A stretch of 17,977 nucleotides of DNA, taken from DASRRB01 sp036732755 (GTDB lineage: Bacteria; Planctomycetota; B15-G4; SIAN01). The notes beneath the pieces are model-generated. The model was not told the origin of the DNA, ran no database searches, and saw only the letters and a list, made by a program, of their open reading frames with translations. A program made the translations under genes and the position numbers. Shown piece after piece: positions 6,185-14,144 of this stretch. Location: positions 1-17,977 of the forward strand of contig DAINBU010000104.1 of NCBI GenBank assembly GCA_036732755.1. The letters are read 5' to 3'. Position 1 is the stretch's first letter, and every line of letters starts with the position of its first letter.

Positions 6185-6769
6185 CCGAGCCGATCGAACC
6201 AGCGCCTGACCGAGGTCATCCGGCAGCGCGCCGCCCACGTGATCCTCTTCGAGCTGCGCGACCCGCGCATGGGCTTCGTCACGATCACCAAGGTGAAGCT
6301 CGCCCCCGACATGTCGACCTGCGTCATCTACTGGTCGGTGATCGGCACCGCGGGCGACAAGAGCAAGACGATGCACGCCCTCGAGCACGCCCGCGTCTTC
6401 GTCCAGCGGCGCGTCGCCGAGGGCCTGCGGACGCGCTCCGCGCCCATCCTCTCCTTCGAGTTCGACCCCTCGGTCGAGGGGTCGATCAAGATGGGCGGCC
6501 TGCTCAAGTCACTGCGCGAAGAGCGCGGCGAGACGTCACCCTCCGCTGCCGAGGCCGCCCCCGTCGAAGGGGAGGAGGACGGCGAGGACGAGGATGAGAG
6601 CGAGGACGCGGAAGAGGACGAGGCCGGCGACGAGGACGAAGGTGAGGACGAGGACACGGACGAAGACACGGACGAGGACGCGGACGAGGACGCGGACGAG
6701 GACGCCGAAGAAGGCGAAGGCGAGGGCGACGAATCCGGCGACTCGCCTCCCGACCGCGCGCGCCCCTGA
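6182..6769 (+). CDS. rbfA: Ribosome-binding factor A with an acidic C-terminal extension
   Basis: RbfA (195 aa) binds the 30S subunit during late 16S rRNA maturation. The KH-like core covers about residues 1-115, with the family pattern RLTEVIRQRAAHVILFELRD, then MGFVTITKVKLAPDMSTCVIYWSV and the final IKMGGLLKSLREER. After about residue 120 comes a tail of about 70 residues dominated by Asp and Glu, encoded by imperfect repeats including five tandem 12-base units. Many RbfA proteins are only 110-135 aa, so this one is clearly extended. The tail keeps the reading frame and ends PPDRARP. A Shine-Dalgarno 6 bases upstream supports the start. The gene lies in the infB cluster but downstream of the inverted ylxP, so it may depend on readthrough from infB or on its own promoter. 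The downstream neighbour is convergent, 19 bases away. Confidence 0.95.
   Translation: MPSRSNQRLTEVIRQRAAHVILFELRDPRMGFVTITKVKLAPDMSTCVIYWSVIGTAGDKSKTMHALEHARVFVQRRVAEGLRTRSAPILSFEFDPSVEGSIKMGGLLKSLREERGETSPSAAEAAPVEGEEDGEDEDESEDAEEDEAGDEDEGEDEDTDEDTDEDADEDADEDAEEGEGEGDESGDSPPDRARP
6647..6706 (+). repeat. Five tandem 12-base units encoding an acidic repeat in RbfA
   Basis: Units are GACGAGGACACG, GACGAAGACACG, GACGAGGACGCG (twice) and GACGAGGACGCC, encoding DEDT or DEDA. Similar acidic codons flank the array on both sides. A 12-base period preserves the frame, so copy number could vary by slippage without breaking the protein. Confidence 0.85.
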
Positions 6770-6788
6770 ACGCCCGGACCCGCGGATG

Positions 6789-8081
6789 TCAGTGCGCTGC
6801 GGGCGCCGCGGGCGTGGCCGGCGTCGCCGGCGTCGGCAGTGAGGGCGGCCGTTTCGGTGCGGCCGGCGCGGGGAAGAGGATCGGCGTCACGAAGATCATC
6901 AGCGCGATCGCGATGAACATGAAGCACTTCCAGCCGAACGGGACCTCGACGCCGAGCCCGCGCGCGGAAAGCGCGGTCGTGAGCGGCCACACGCGCGACT
7001 GCCCCTCCTCGAGCGTGATCGGCGTCGGCGTCGTCCACTGCGGCAGGCCGGTGAGGATGCTCGTCCCCTTGTGGTCGGCGATCTCGAGCTCGTATTCGCC
7101 CGGATCGAGCTCGCCGTAGGCGACCCGGCCGAAGCGCTGGTCGCGTTCGAGCTTCCGGCCGTCGGTCTCTTCGACCATCACGACCTCTTGCCGCCGCGTG
7201 CTCGCGTCGTCGGACTTCCCGGCCGGACGCAGGAAGGCGGTCGCGCCGTCCTTCTTGATCGAGACCGGGTGGATCTTGGTGCCGCGCACCTGGATCTCGA
7301 GCGACGCCTTCTTGACCAGCGCGATCACGACCATGGCCGTCGCGGGGCCCGTCGTCGCGATCTTGACCGCGAGGTCGGTACGCCCGGCCGGCGTGACGGT
7401 CCAGGTGCCGTCGACGAGGCCGTTCACGAGGAAGTGGCCCTTGGAGTCGGTGTTCACCGCGACCGCGGCGCCGCCCGCGGTGACCTCGATCTTCTGGTCG
7501 GCGACCGGTTTGCCCGCGAAGTCGAGCACCACGCCGGAGATGCGCGCGGCGCCGCGCTTCATCGTCACGTCCGCCTCGACCGCCTTGCCCTTCTCCGCGA
7601 CCGCGGTCGCCGGCTCGGAGACCGTGTAGAGGAAGTCGGGGTCGGTCGCGACCACCGTGTAGGTGGCCGGCTTCACGAGATCGAACGCATATCGGCCGTC
7701 GGGGCCGGTCGTCGTCGCGGCAACCTCCCTGCCGTCGGCGCCGATCAGCGCGACGCGCGCCTGCGCGAGGCCGCGGCCCGACGGCGCGCGGACATGGCCG
7801 AAGACGCTGTCGGGGTTGCGCGGCGGCGGCGGCAGGAGCTTCATCGCCGGGACGACGGCGGGCGAGCCCTTCGCGGCGGGCTCGCTCGAGGCGGCGGCCG
7901 CGTTCGACGGCGCGGCGCCGTGGGCGGGTGCGCCCTCCTGCGCCTGAGCAGGCGCGGCATGTCCCGCGGCGGCCGGCGCGGCCGCGTCCGGCTGCTTCTC
8001 GTCGCCCGCCGGCTTGTGCGCGCTGATGTAGGCGAACACGCAGAAGGCCGCGACCACGATCAACGCCGGAGCCCACTTCAT
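6789..8081 (-). CDS. Membrane-anchored protein with carboxypeptidase-regulatory-like domains
   Basis: This 430-aa protein has no assigned function. It has an N-terminal membrane segment (about 4-20, APALIVVAAFCVFAYIS), then an Ala/Pro/Gly-rich linker to about residue 88. Two carboxypeptidase-regulatory-like beta-sandwich modules follow: VFGHVRAPSGRGLAQARVAL with GPDGRYAFDLVKPATYTVVA (about 90-150), and ISGVVLDFAGKPVADQKIEV with GHFLVNGLVDGTWTV (about 175-230). A further beta-rich region includes LDPGEYELEIAD. A second hydrophobic helix (about 384-404, CFMFIAIALMIFVTPILF) precedes a Pro/Ala/Thr tail. The Ig-like part probably faces the periplasm between two membrane segments, perhaps as a binding or scaffolding module. 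The start ATG overlaps the cysS stop (ATGA), with AGGAG just upstream inside cysS, so translation is probably coupled. It is convergent with rbfA. The architecture is well supported; the role is unknown. Confidence 0.88.
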   Translation of the reverse strand: MKWAPALIVVAAFCVFAYISAHKPAGDEKQPDAAAPAAAGHAAPAQAQEGAPAHGAAPSNAAAASSEPAAKGSPAVVPAMKLLPPPPRNPDSVFGHVRAPSGRGLAQARVALIGADGREVAATTTGPDGRYAFDLVKPATYTVVATDPDFLYTVSEPATAVAEKGKAVEADVTMKRGAARISGVVLDFAGKPVADQKIEVTAGGAAVAVNTDSKGHFLVNGLVDGTWTVTPAGRTDLAVKIATTGPATAMVVIALVKKASLEIQVRGTKIHPVSIKKDGATAFLRPAGKSDDASTRRQEVVMVEETDGRKLERDQRFGRVAYGELDPGEYELEIADHKGTSILTGLPQWTTPTPITLEEGQSRVWPLTTALSARGLGVEVPFGWKCFMFIAIALMIFVTPILFPAPAAPKRPPSLPTPATPATPAAPAAH

Positions 8082-9556
8082 CCCTGCTTCTCCTGGTTCG
8101 TCCGTCCGGTCCCGGACGCGCCGCGCCCCGCGATCCGTCGCCAGCGCATCCCGTCCTTGGTGTCGAGGAGCTCGATCCCGCGCGCCTTGAGCTGGTCGCG
8201 GATCTCGTCCGCGCGCTTGAAGTCGCGGCGCTTCCGGGCCTCCTCGCGCTCCGCGATCATGGCGTCGATCCCGGCGTCATCCAGCACGGGAGTTTCCGTT
8301 TTCTTCTCGAACAGCCCGAACACGCCGAAGAATTCGCGCAGCAGCGCGAGGAAGGCCGCAGCGTCGCCGCCGAGCGGGCGGCGGCGATTCACCTCGCCGA
8401 CCGCCTCGTCGAGGACGGCGAGCGCGACCGAGACGTTCAGGTCGTCGTCGAGCGCCGCCCCGAACCGCCCGCGCAGCCCGTCGGCCAGCCCCGCGACCTC
8501 GTCGGTCGCGTGGGCCGTGCCGCCCGCCGCCGCCTCGGCCGCCAGCCGCTCGCTCGCGTCGCGGTAGCGCTGGACCTTCTTCTCCGCCTCGTCGAGGCCG
8601 GCCAGCGTGAAGTTGAGCGGCTCGCGGTAGTGCGCCTTCTGCAGCGCGATGCGCAGCGCGTCGCCGCCGTACCCCTTCTCCTTCAGGCCGGCGATCGTGT
8701 GCACGTTGCCGAGCCGCTTCGACATCTTCGTCGCGTCGACCAGCAGGTGGCGCGCGTGCAGCCAATGTCGGACGAACTGCTTTCCCGTCGTCCCCTCCGA
8801 CTGCGCGATCTCGCATTCGTGGTGGGGGAAGACGTTGTCCTCGCCGCCGGTGTGGAGGTCGAGCGTGTCGCCGAGATACTTGCGCGACATCGCGGAGCAC
8901 TCGATGTGCCAGCCCGGGAAGCCGCGCCCCCACGGCGAATCCCACTGCATCTGGTGCTGCGGGTCGATCTTCCAGAGCGCGAAGTCGCGGGGGTCGCGCT
9001 TCTCCGGGTTCACCTCGATGCGCGCGCCGGCCTGCAGCTCCTCGGAGGTGTTGCCGGAGAGGCGTCCGTAGGCGGGGAAGCGCGCGACGTCGAAGTAGAC
9101 GTTGCCGCTCGCGACCTTGTAGGCGAGCCCGCGCCGCTCGAGCTCCGCGATCATCGCGATCATCTCGGGGATGTGGTCGGTGGCGCGCGGGAACCACTGC
9201 GCGTCGCGGAACGACAGGAAGGCGCGCGCGGCGTCGAACTCCTCGATGTACTTCCTCGCCACGTCCCAGATCGTGATCTTCTGCTTGCGCGCCGCCGCCT
9301 CGAGCTTGTCCTCGCCCTCCTCGGCGTCCTCGAGGAGGTGGCCGACGTCGGTGATGTTCATCACCTGGCGCACCCGGTAGCCGCGCCACTCGAGGAAGCG
9401 GCGCAGCAGGTCGGCGAGCAGGAACGACCGGAAGTTGCCGATGTGCGGCGACGAGTAGACGGTCGGTCCGCAGTTGTACATGCGGACCTCGCCGGGCTGC
9501 TGCGGCACGAACTCTTCGATCCGCCGCGTGAAGGTGTTGTGGAAGCGGATCGCCAT
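8078..9556 (-). CDS. cysS: Cysteine-tRNA ligase
   Basis: This class I aminoacyl-tRNA synthetase (492 aa, slightly longer than the roughly 461 aa of E. coli) charges tRNA-Cys with cysteine using ATP in the cytoplasm. Visible motifs are the HIGH signature as HIGN (38-41, in CGPTVYSSPHIGNF) and KMSK (277-280, in ATKMSKRLGN). The four zinc ligands are C29, C220, H245 and E249, spaced as in E. coli (C28, C209, H234, E238). TDVGHLLEDAEEGEDKLEAAA and a C-terminal RRDFKRADEIRDQLKARGI helical region are also typical. I chose the ATG at 9556, giving MAIRFHNT, because conserved sequence begins right after it. The frame is open further upstream to 9664, but those residues do not resemble the family. The gene diverges from the kinase gene and is translationally coupled to the downstream membrane protein. 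Confidence 0.97.
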   Translation of the reverse strand: MAIRFHNTFTRRIEEFVPQQPGEVRMYNCGPTVYSSPHIGNFRSFLLADLLRRFLEWRGYRVRQVMNITDVGHLLEDAEEGEDKLEAAARKQKITIWDVARKYIEEFDAARAFLSFRDAQWFPRATDHIPEMIAMIAELERRGLAYKVASGNVYFDVARFPAYGRLSGNTSEELQAGARIEVNPEKRDPRDFALWKIDPQHQMQWDSPWGRGFPGWHIECSAMSRKYLGDTLDLHTGGEDNVFPHHECEIAQSEGTTGKQFVRHWLHARHLLVDATKMSKRLGNVHTIAGLKEKGYGGDALRIALQKAHYREPLNFTLAGLDEAEKKVQRYRDASERLAAEAAAGGTAHATDEVAGLADGLRGRFGAALDDDLNVSVALAVLDEAVGEVNRRRPLGGDAAAFLALLREFFGVFGLFEKKTETPVLDDAGIDAMIAEREEARKRRDFKRADEIRDQLKARGIELLDTKDGMRWRRIAGRGASGTGRTNQEKQG

Positions 9557-9585
9557 CGCCCCGCCTGCGAAGGAAAGCGCGGTAG

Positions 9586-9612
9586 TCTCTAGGGCCCGCA
9601 CGACCGAGTCAA
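9586..9612 (-). promoter_or_regulatory. Possible cysS promoter
   Basis: On the minus strand TTGACT (9612-9607) is followed after 15 bases by TAGAGA (9591-9586), about 30 bases before the cysS start codon. The -35 is identical to the one proposed for nusA. The spacer is short and the -10 weak, so this is tentative. The 79-base divergent gap must also hold a promoter for the kinase operon, which I could not place. Confidence 0.3.
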
Positions 9613-9635
9613 GGCAAGCGCCCCGAACCGATCCC

Positions 9636-12600
9636 ATGCCGCAGCAACCGCTTACGTTCGCCACGCTGCCCGACGAGATCCGCGGCTACCGCCTCGACGG
9701 CCTGCTCGGTGCCGGGGCCATGGGGGCCGTCTATCGCGCCATCGCTCCGGGCGGCCGGCGCGGCCTCGAGGCGAGCACGCGCGTCGCGCTCAAGATCCTC
9801 GACCCGCGCTTCGCGCCCGACGCCGACATCGTGCGCCGCTTCAAGCGCGAGGCGGGCATCGGCCTCGACGCGATCCACCCCGGCATTGCGCGCGTGCACG
9901 AGATCGGGAGCCTGCGCGTCGGGGGCGAGCGGCGCCTCCACTACATCGTCCAGGAGCTCCTGCGCGGCGGCAGCCTGCAAGGCCGCATCGAGGCCGAGGG
10001 GCCGCAGCCCGAGCCCGTCATCCGCGAGCTCGCGCGTCAGGTCGCCGAGGCGCTCGCCTTCGTGCACGGCCGCCAGATCGTCCACCGCGACCTGAAGCCC
10101 GCCAACCTGTTCCTCGACGAGCGCGGGCAGGTCAAGCTCGTCGACTTCGGCCTCGCGCGCGTGCTGGACGACCGGGAGGGAGACGCGAGGGCGAAGGACC
10201 CCTCCGCCAGCGGCATCCGCCTGCGCGCGAAGGGCGACGACGACGGCGTCGCCTTGGGCATCACCTCCGCGGGCCGCTTCCTCGGCACGGTCGCCTACGC
10301 GTCGCCCGAGCAGCTCGCCGGCGCGGTCGCGACGCCGCGCAGCGACCTCTTCTCGCTCGGCCTGATCCTGCACGAGATGGCGACCGGCAGCCACCCCTTC
10401 GCGCGCGAGCGCGAGCAGGGCTACGACGCCTACGCGCTGGCGGTCCAGTCGCGCGACCCGCTGCCGCTCACCGACCTGCGCCCCGATCTCAGCGCCTTCC
10501 TCGAGCGCGTCGTCCAGCTCCTGCTCGAGCGCGACCCGACGCACCGCTTCGAGAGCGCGCGCGCCGTCGCCGACGCCCTCGCGGCCGGCGAGCGCTCCGA
10601 CTTCTGGCGCGCCGCGATCGCCGCCGACAGCCACTACGTCTCGATCGGCCGGCGCCGCCTCGGCGTGCGGCGCGCGACGCGCCAGGTGGCGCGCGGCCAC
10701 GAGTCGGCGCTGCTCGTCGACGAGGCGCGCGCCGCCTTCGCCGGCCGCGTGCGCAGGGTCGTGGTCGAGGGCGAGGCGGGCTGCGGCAAGACGCGCCTCG
10801 TCGACGCGCTCGCCGAGTGGCTCGAGCGCGGCGGACCGAAGGCGTTCTTCCTCGTGCTGCGCTGTCGCGCCGACGCGGCGCCGCTCGCGCCGTTCGTCGA
10901 CCTGCTCGCGGACGCCTTCGCGCTCGACGAGTGCGCCGACGCGAATGCCCGTCGTGCACGGGCGGAGGCGCGCGCACGCGATTTCCTGCCCGACGATCCC
11001 GCCGCGGCCGACGCGATCGTCGAGCTGGTCATTCCTGGCACGGGGCCGGGCAAGGGGGCGGGCAAGGGCCGGCGCACCGCGCTGCCGGCGCTGCGCGCCG
11101 CGCTGGTCGCGCTGCTGCGCGCGGTCGAGCGGCAGGCTCCGCTCCTGTTGGTCGGCGACGCGCTCGAGGCCGCCGACCTCGACACGCTGCGCGTGCTCGA
11201 CACGCTGGCGGCGGACGAGTCGCCGGCGCGCCGCCTCCTGCTGGCCGTCACGCTGCGGCGCGACGCCCCGCTCTCGCGCGGCGCGCAGCCGATCGTCGCG
11301 AACCTGCGGCGCGGCGCCACGAACTTCGCCCTCGGCCCGCTCGACGAGCCCGCCTTCGAGCCGATCGCGCGCGATCTCGCGCTCGACCAGGACGACCTGC
11401 CGAAGGTGGCGCGCCGCCTGCACGACCTCGCGTCGGGCGTGCCCGGCGTCGCGCTCGAGCTGCACGCCTGGCTGGCCGCGCGCGGCGAGCTCGCCGCGCT
11501 GCACGGCCGGCGCGTCGCCATCACCGCGCTCCCGCCCTCGTTCGACGCGCGCTTCGCCGAGCGCCTCGCGCCGCTGGCCTACGACGAGCGCACCGTCGTC
11601 GAGGCGGCCGCGGTGCTCGGCACCGACCTCCGCCTCAACACGCTGGGCGAGATCCTCGGCCTCGCGGCGGCGCAGTTCGACCCGATCGTCGCGCGCCTCG
11701 AAGGCGAGCGGCGCCTGCTGACGCGCAAGGCCGGCGTGCTGCGCTTCCGCGACCCGCTGCTGCGGCGCTGGCTCGTCGCGCGCACGCCGCGCGAGAGGCG
11801 CCGCGACATCCACCGCCTCGCCGCGCGCCGCTACGACCGCGAGGCCTCCGCCGCCGCCGCGCCGCCGCGCGCCGCGCTCAAGGCGGCGATCCACGCCGAC
11901 CTCGCCGGCGAGCGCGACCTGCTCGCGCGCCACCTGCGCGCGGCGGTCCGCCTGCTCGAGTTCGAGGGGATGCTCGAGCGCGCCGAGCGGCTGGTGAACT
12001 CGGCGGTCGACGCGGCGCGCGTCGCGCCGGAGGACCCGCGCCTGCTCGCCGCCGCGCTCGTCCTGCGCGGCCAGCTCGCGCACACGCGCGGCCGGCGCGA
12101 GGACGAGCGCGCCACCTGGACCGAGGCGGTGCGGCTCGGCACCCAGCTCGACGACCCGGCGATCCTCGCGCAGGCGTACCACGGGCTCGGACGGCTGGCG
12201 TCGCGCACCGGCCGCTTCGTCGCCGCCGAGAACGCGCTGCGCAAGGCGGAGCAGGCGGCGCAGCGCGTGCCGCGCGGGCTCGGCGGCGAGCGCGCGTTCA
12301 TCCTGCTCGACCTCTCCGAGGTGCTGCTCTGGAGCGGCGACGAGGAGCGCTGCGCAAAGGCGCTGGAGCAGGCCGAGCTCGCCATCGACGCCGGCGCGAC
12401 GCCCGGCTCGATCGCGCGGTACTTCAAGGAGCGCGGCAACCTGCTGCTCGAGCTCGAGCGGTTCGACGAGGCGGCCGAGGCGTACCGGCAGGGGCGCGAG
12501 CTGGTGCGCGGCTCGGGCCAGCGCGCGCTCCACCGCGCGCTGCTGATCGGCCACTCCCGCCTGCTGCGCGAGCTCGCCGACTGGGAAAGGGCGCGGCGCG

Positions 12601-13217
12601 CCGCCGAGATGGCGCGCAAGTCGGCCGCGTCCGACCTCGACCGCCGCCATCTCGCGCAGGCGTGGTTCGTGATCGGCGACGTCGCGGCGCGCTCGGGCGA
12701 TCCCGACGGCGCGCTCGTCCCGTACGTCGCGGCGCTGCGCCTCGCGCGGCGGATCCAGGACGACTACCTCGTCGTCAGCGCGCTGTCGGCGCTGTCGTTC
12801 CTCTACCGCTGGAAACGGTTCAAGAACCACTCGCTGCGCCGCGCGGTCCGCTGCGCCCGGCGCTCGATCGCGCTCGCGCGCCACCTCGACGTCGGCCGCC
12901 TCGAGGCGCGCGGCCTCGCGGCGCTCGCCCTGTGCTACCGCGACATGGGCAAGCTCGGCTGGGCGCGCGCGATCGCGGAGAAGGCGGTGCGCGAGGCGAA
13001 GGACGCGGGAATCCGCCGCCGGCGCGCCGCCGAAATCTGGTATGTGCACGCGCGCATCCTGGCCGACCTCGGGAAGCGCGACGAGGCGCGCGCGTCTCTC
13101 GACGAGGCGCGCCAGCGCCTCGAGCGGCGGCTGCTCGGCGTCGCCTCGCCGGCGACCCGCGCGCGCATGCTCGAGCGCGACCCGCTGCTGCGGGAGATCG
13201 AAGCGACGCAGGCATGA
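9636..13217 (+). CDS. Ser/Thr protein kinase fused to a STAND-type ATPase and TPR repeats
   Basis: This cytoplasmic sensor-type kinase has 1193 aa. The kinase domain (about 15-320) has the Gly loop GAGAMGAVY (25-33), ATP-binding Lys in VALKIL (K53), Glu in FKREAG (E72), catalytic HRDLKPAN (150-157), DFG (170-172), GTVAYASPEQ and SDLFSLGLILHEMATG, so it should be active. Between DFG and GTVAYASPE lie about 44 residues, a long basic/acidic activation segment. Next is a P-loop NTPase with Walker A GEAGCGKT (379-386). Its Walker B position reads PLLLVGDALEAAD (about 502-514), where related ATPases usually have an ED pair. From about residue 760 to the end are helical TPR repeats (for example AYHGLGRLASRTGRFVAAENALRKA). 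The layout resembles PknK-type multidomain kinases; TPRs probably bind protein partners. No transmembrane helix is obvious. The ATG at 9636 is chosen because the kinase fold begins right after it; upstream codons overlap cysS. It overlaps the next gene by 4 bases. Confidence 0.93.
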   Translation: MPQQPLTFATLPDEIRGYRLDGLLGAGAMGAVYRAIAPGGRRGLEASTRVALKILDPRFAPDADIVRRFKREAGIGLDAIHPGIARVHEIGSLRVGGERRLHYIVQELLRGGSLQGRIEAEGPQPEPVIRELARQVAEALAFVHGRQIVHRDLKPANLFLDERGQVKLVDFGLARVLDDREGDARAKDPSASGIRLRAKGDDDGVALGITSAGRFLGTVAYASPEQLAGAVATPRSDLFSLGLILHEMATGSHPFAREREQGYDAYALAVQSRDPLPLTDLRPDLSAFLERVVQLLLERDPTHRFESARAVADALAAGERSDFWRAAIAADSHYVSIGRRRLGVRRATRQVARGHESALLVDEARAAFAGRVRRVVVEGEAGCGKTRLVDALAEWLERGGPKAFFLVLRCRADAAPLAPFVDLLADAFALDECADANARRARAEARARDFLPDDPAAADAIVELVIPGTGPGKGAGKGRRTALPALRAALVALLRAVERQAPLLLVGDALEAADLDTLRVLDTLAADESPARRLLLAVTLRRDAPLSRGAQPIVANLRRGATNFALGPLDEPAFEPIARDLALDQDDLPKVARRLHDLASGVPGVALELHAWLAARGELAALHGRRVAITALPPSFDARFAERLAPLAYDERTVVEAAAVLGTDLRLNTLGEILGLAAAQFDPIVARLEGERRLLTRKAGVLRFRDPLLRRWLVARTPRERRRDIHRLAARRYDREASAAAAPPRAALKAAIHADLAGERDLLARHLRAAVRLLEFEGMLERAERLVNSAVDAARVAPEDPRLLAAALVLRGQLAHTRGRREDERATWTEAVRLGTQLDDPAILAQAYHGLGRLASRTGRFVAAENALRKAEQAAQRVPRGLGGERAFILLDLSEVLLWSGDEERCAKALEQAELAIDAGATPGSIARYFKERGNLLLELERFDEAAEAYRQGRELVRGSGQRALHRALLIGHSRLLRELADWERARRAAEMARKSAASDLDRRHLAQAWFVIGDVAARSGDPDGALVPYVAALRLARRIQDDYLVVSALSALSFLYRWKRFKNHSLRRAVRCARRSIALARHLDVGRLEARGLAALALCYRDMGKLGWARAIAEKAVREAKDAGIRRRRAAEIWYVHARILADLGKRDEARASLDEARQRLERRLLGVASPATRARMLERDPLLREIEATQA

Positions 13218-14134
13218 TCCTGACCGTCACGCTCAACCCCTGCGTGCACCGCTACCTCCTCTACCGCGAGGAGGTCCCGCCGCGGACGGTCGTGCGGCTG
13301 GTGCGAGAACGCATGAGCTCGGGAGGCAAGGGGCTGAACGTCGCGCGCGTGATCGTCCGGCTCGGCGGCGAGGCGGTCGCGCTCTCGACCGCGAGCGGGC
13401 CGACCGGCGAGCTCCTGCGTGAGTGCCTCGCGCGCGAGCAGGTCGAAGCGGAGCTCGTGCCGGTGGGCGTGCCGACGCGCCTCTCGACGTGCCTCTGGGA
13501 CCTGGCGAACGAGCGCTTCCGCGAGTTCCTCGAGCCGGGCGCCGACGTGACGGCGGCCGAGGCCGGCGAGCTGCGCGCCCGCTTCGCGCGGCTGCTGCCG
13601 CGCGTCTCCACCGTGACGATCAACGGCAGCACGCCGGCGGGGAACCTGACGCCGCTCCCGCGCGAGTTCGTCGCGGGCGCGCGCGCGGCGGGCAAGCGCG
13701 TGATCCTCGACGCCTACGGCGAGGCGGCGGCGCGCGCCGCCGAGGTCCCGCCGCACTGGCTCCGCGCCAACCTCGAGGAGATGGCCGGCACGCACGGCGT
13801 GACCGGCGCCGCCGGGCTCCCCGCCTTCCTCGCCCGGAGCGGCGTCGACGGGCTGCTCGTGTCGGACGGCCCGCACGAGCTCCACTGCGTGACGCGCGAC
13901 GAGCACCTCGTCGCGACGCCGCCCGCGGTCTCCGAGGTGAACGCGGTCGGCTCCGGCGACGCCCTCACAGGAGCCTTCGCGATGGTGCTCGACTGCGGCG
14001 GCTCGGTCGAGGAGGCGGTGCGCGCCGGCGCCGCGGCCGGCTCCGCCAACGCCGAGCAGCTCCTCGTCTGCGAGTTCGAGGCGGCGCGCTGGCGTGAGCT
14101 CCTCGCCGGCGTCGCGGTCAGGCGGGCTCCGTGA
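13214..14134 (+). CDS. PfkB-family sugar-phosphate kinase, 1-phosphofructokinase-like
   Basis: This 306-aa cytoplasmic enzyme belongs to the ribokinase/PfkB fold, closest in pattern to the 1-phosphofructokinase / tagatose-6-phosphate kinase branch. Evidence: the N-terminus MILTVTLNPCVHRYL, the PfkB signature GGKGLNVAR (37-45), SGPTGELL, a TRLSTCLWD segment in the substrate region, and the C-terminal signature VNAVGSGDALTGAF with catalytic base D249. It would phosphorylate a phosphosugar with ATP, but the exact sugar cannot be read. The INGSTPAGN and LDAYGE segments differ from the SGSLPxG and LDTSGE usual in FruK, so specificity may differ. No PTS fructose components or fructose repressor are nearby. 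The start overlaps the kinase stop as ATGA, implying translational coupling. The next gene begins 10 bases after this stop. Confidence 0.9.
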   Translation: MILTVTLNPCVHRYLLYREEVPPRTVVRLVRERMSSGGKGLNVARVIVRLGGEAVALSTASGPTGELLRECLAREQVEAELVPVGVPTRLSTCLWDLANERFREFLEPGADVTAAEAGELRARFARLLPRVSTVTINGSTPAGNLTPLPREFVAGARAAGKRVILDAYGEAAARAAEVPPHWLRANLEEMAGTHGVTGAAGLPAFLARSGVDGLLVSDGPHELHCVTRDEHLVATPPAVSEVNAVGSGDALTGAFAMVLDCGGSVEEAVRAGAAAGSANAEQLLVCEFEAARWRELLAGVAVRRAP

Positions 14135-14144
14135 GGCGCATTCT

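Noticed and set aside
6328..8567. Long open frames on the strands opposite rbfA, the Ig-like protein and cysS
   Set aside because: They overlap certain genes and contain Arg/Asp/Ser-rich repeats without any family motif.
9474..9635. Upstream extension of the kinase gene over cysS
   Set aside because: The residues are antisense cysS codons; the kinase fold begins just after the ATG at 9636.
9557..9664. Upstream extension of cysS
   Set aside because: The frame is open, but these residues precede the conserved CysS N-terminus and overlap the kinase start.
9609..13049. A 1146-codon minus-strand frame opposite the kinase gene
   Set aside because: Low-complexity Arg/Ala/Glu sequence; the opposite strand encodes all canonical kinase motifs.
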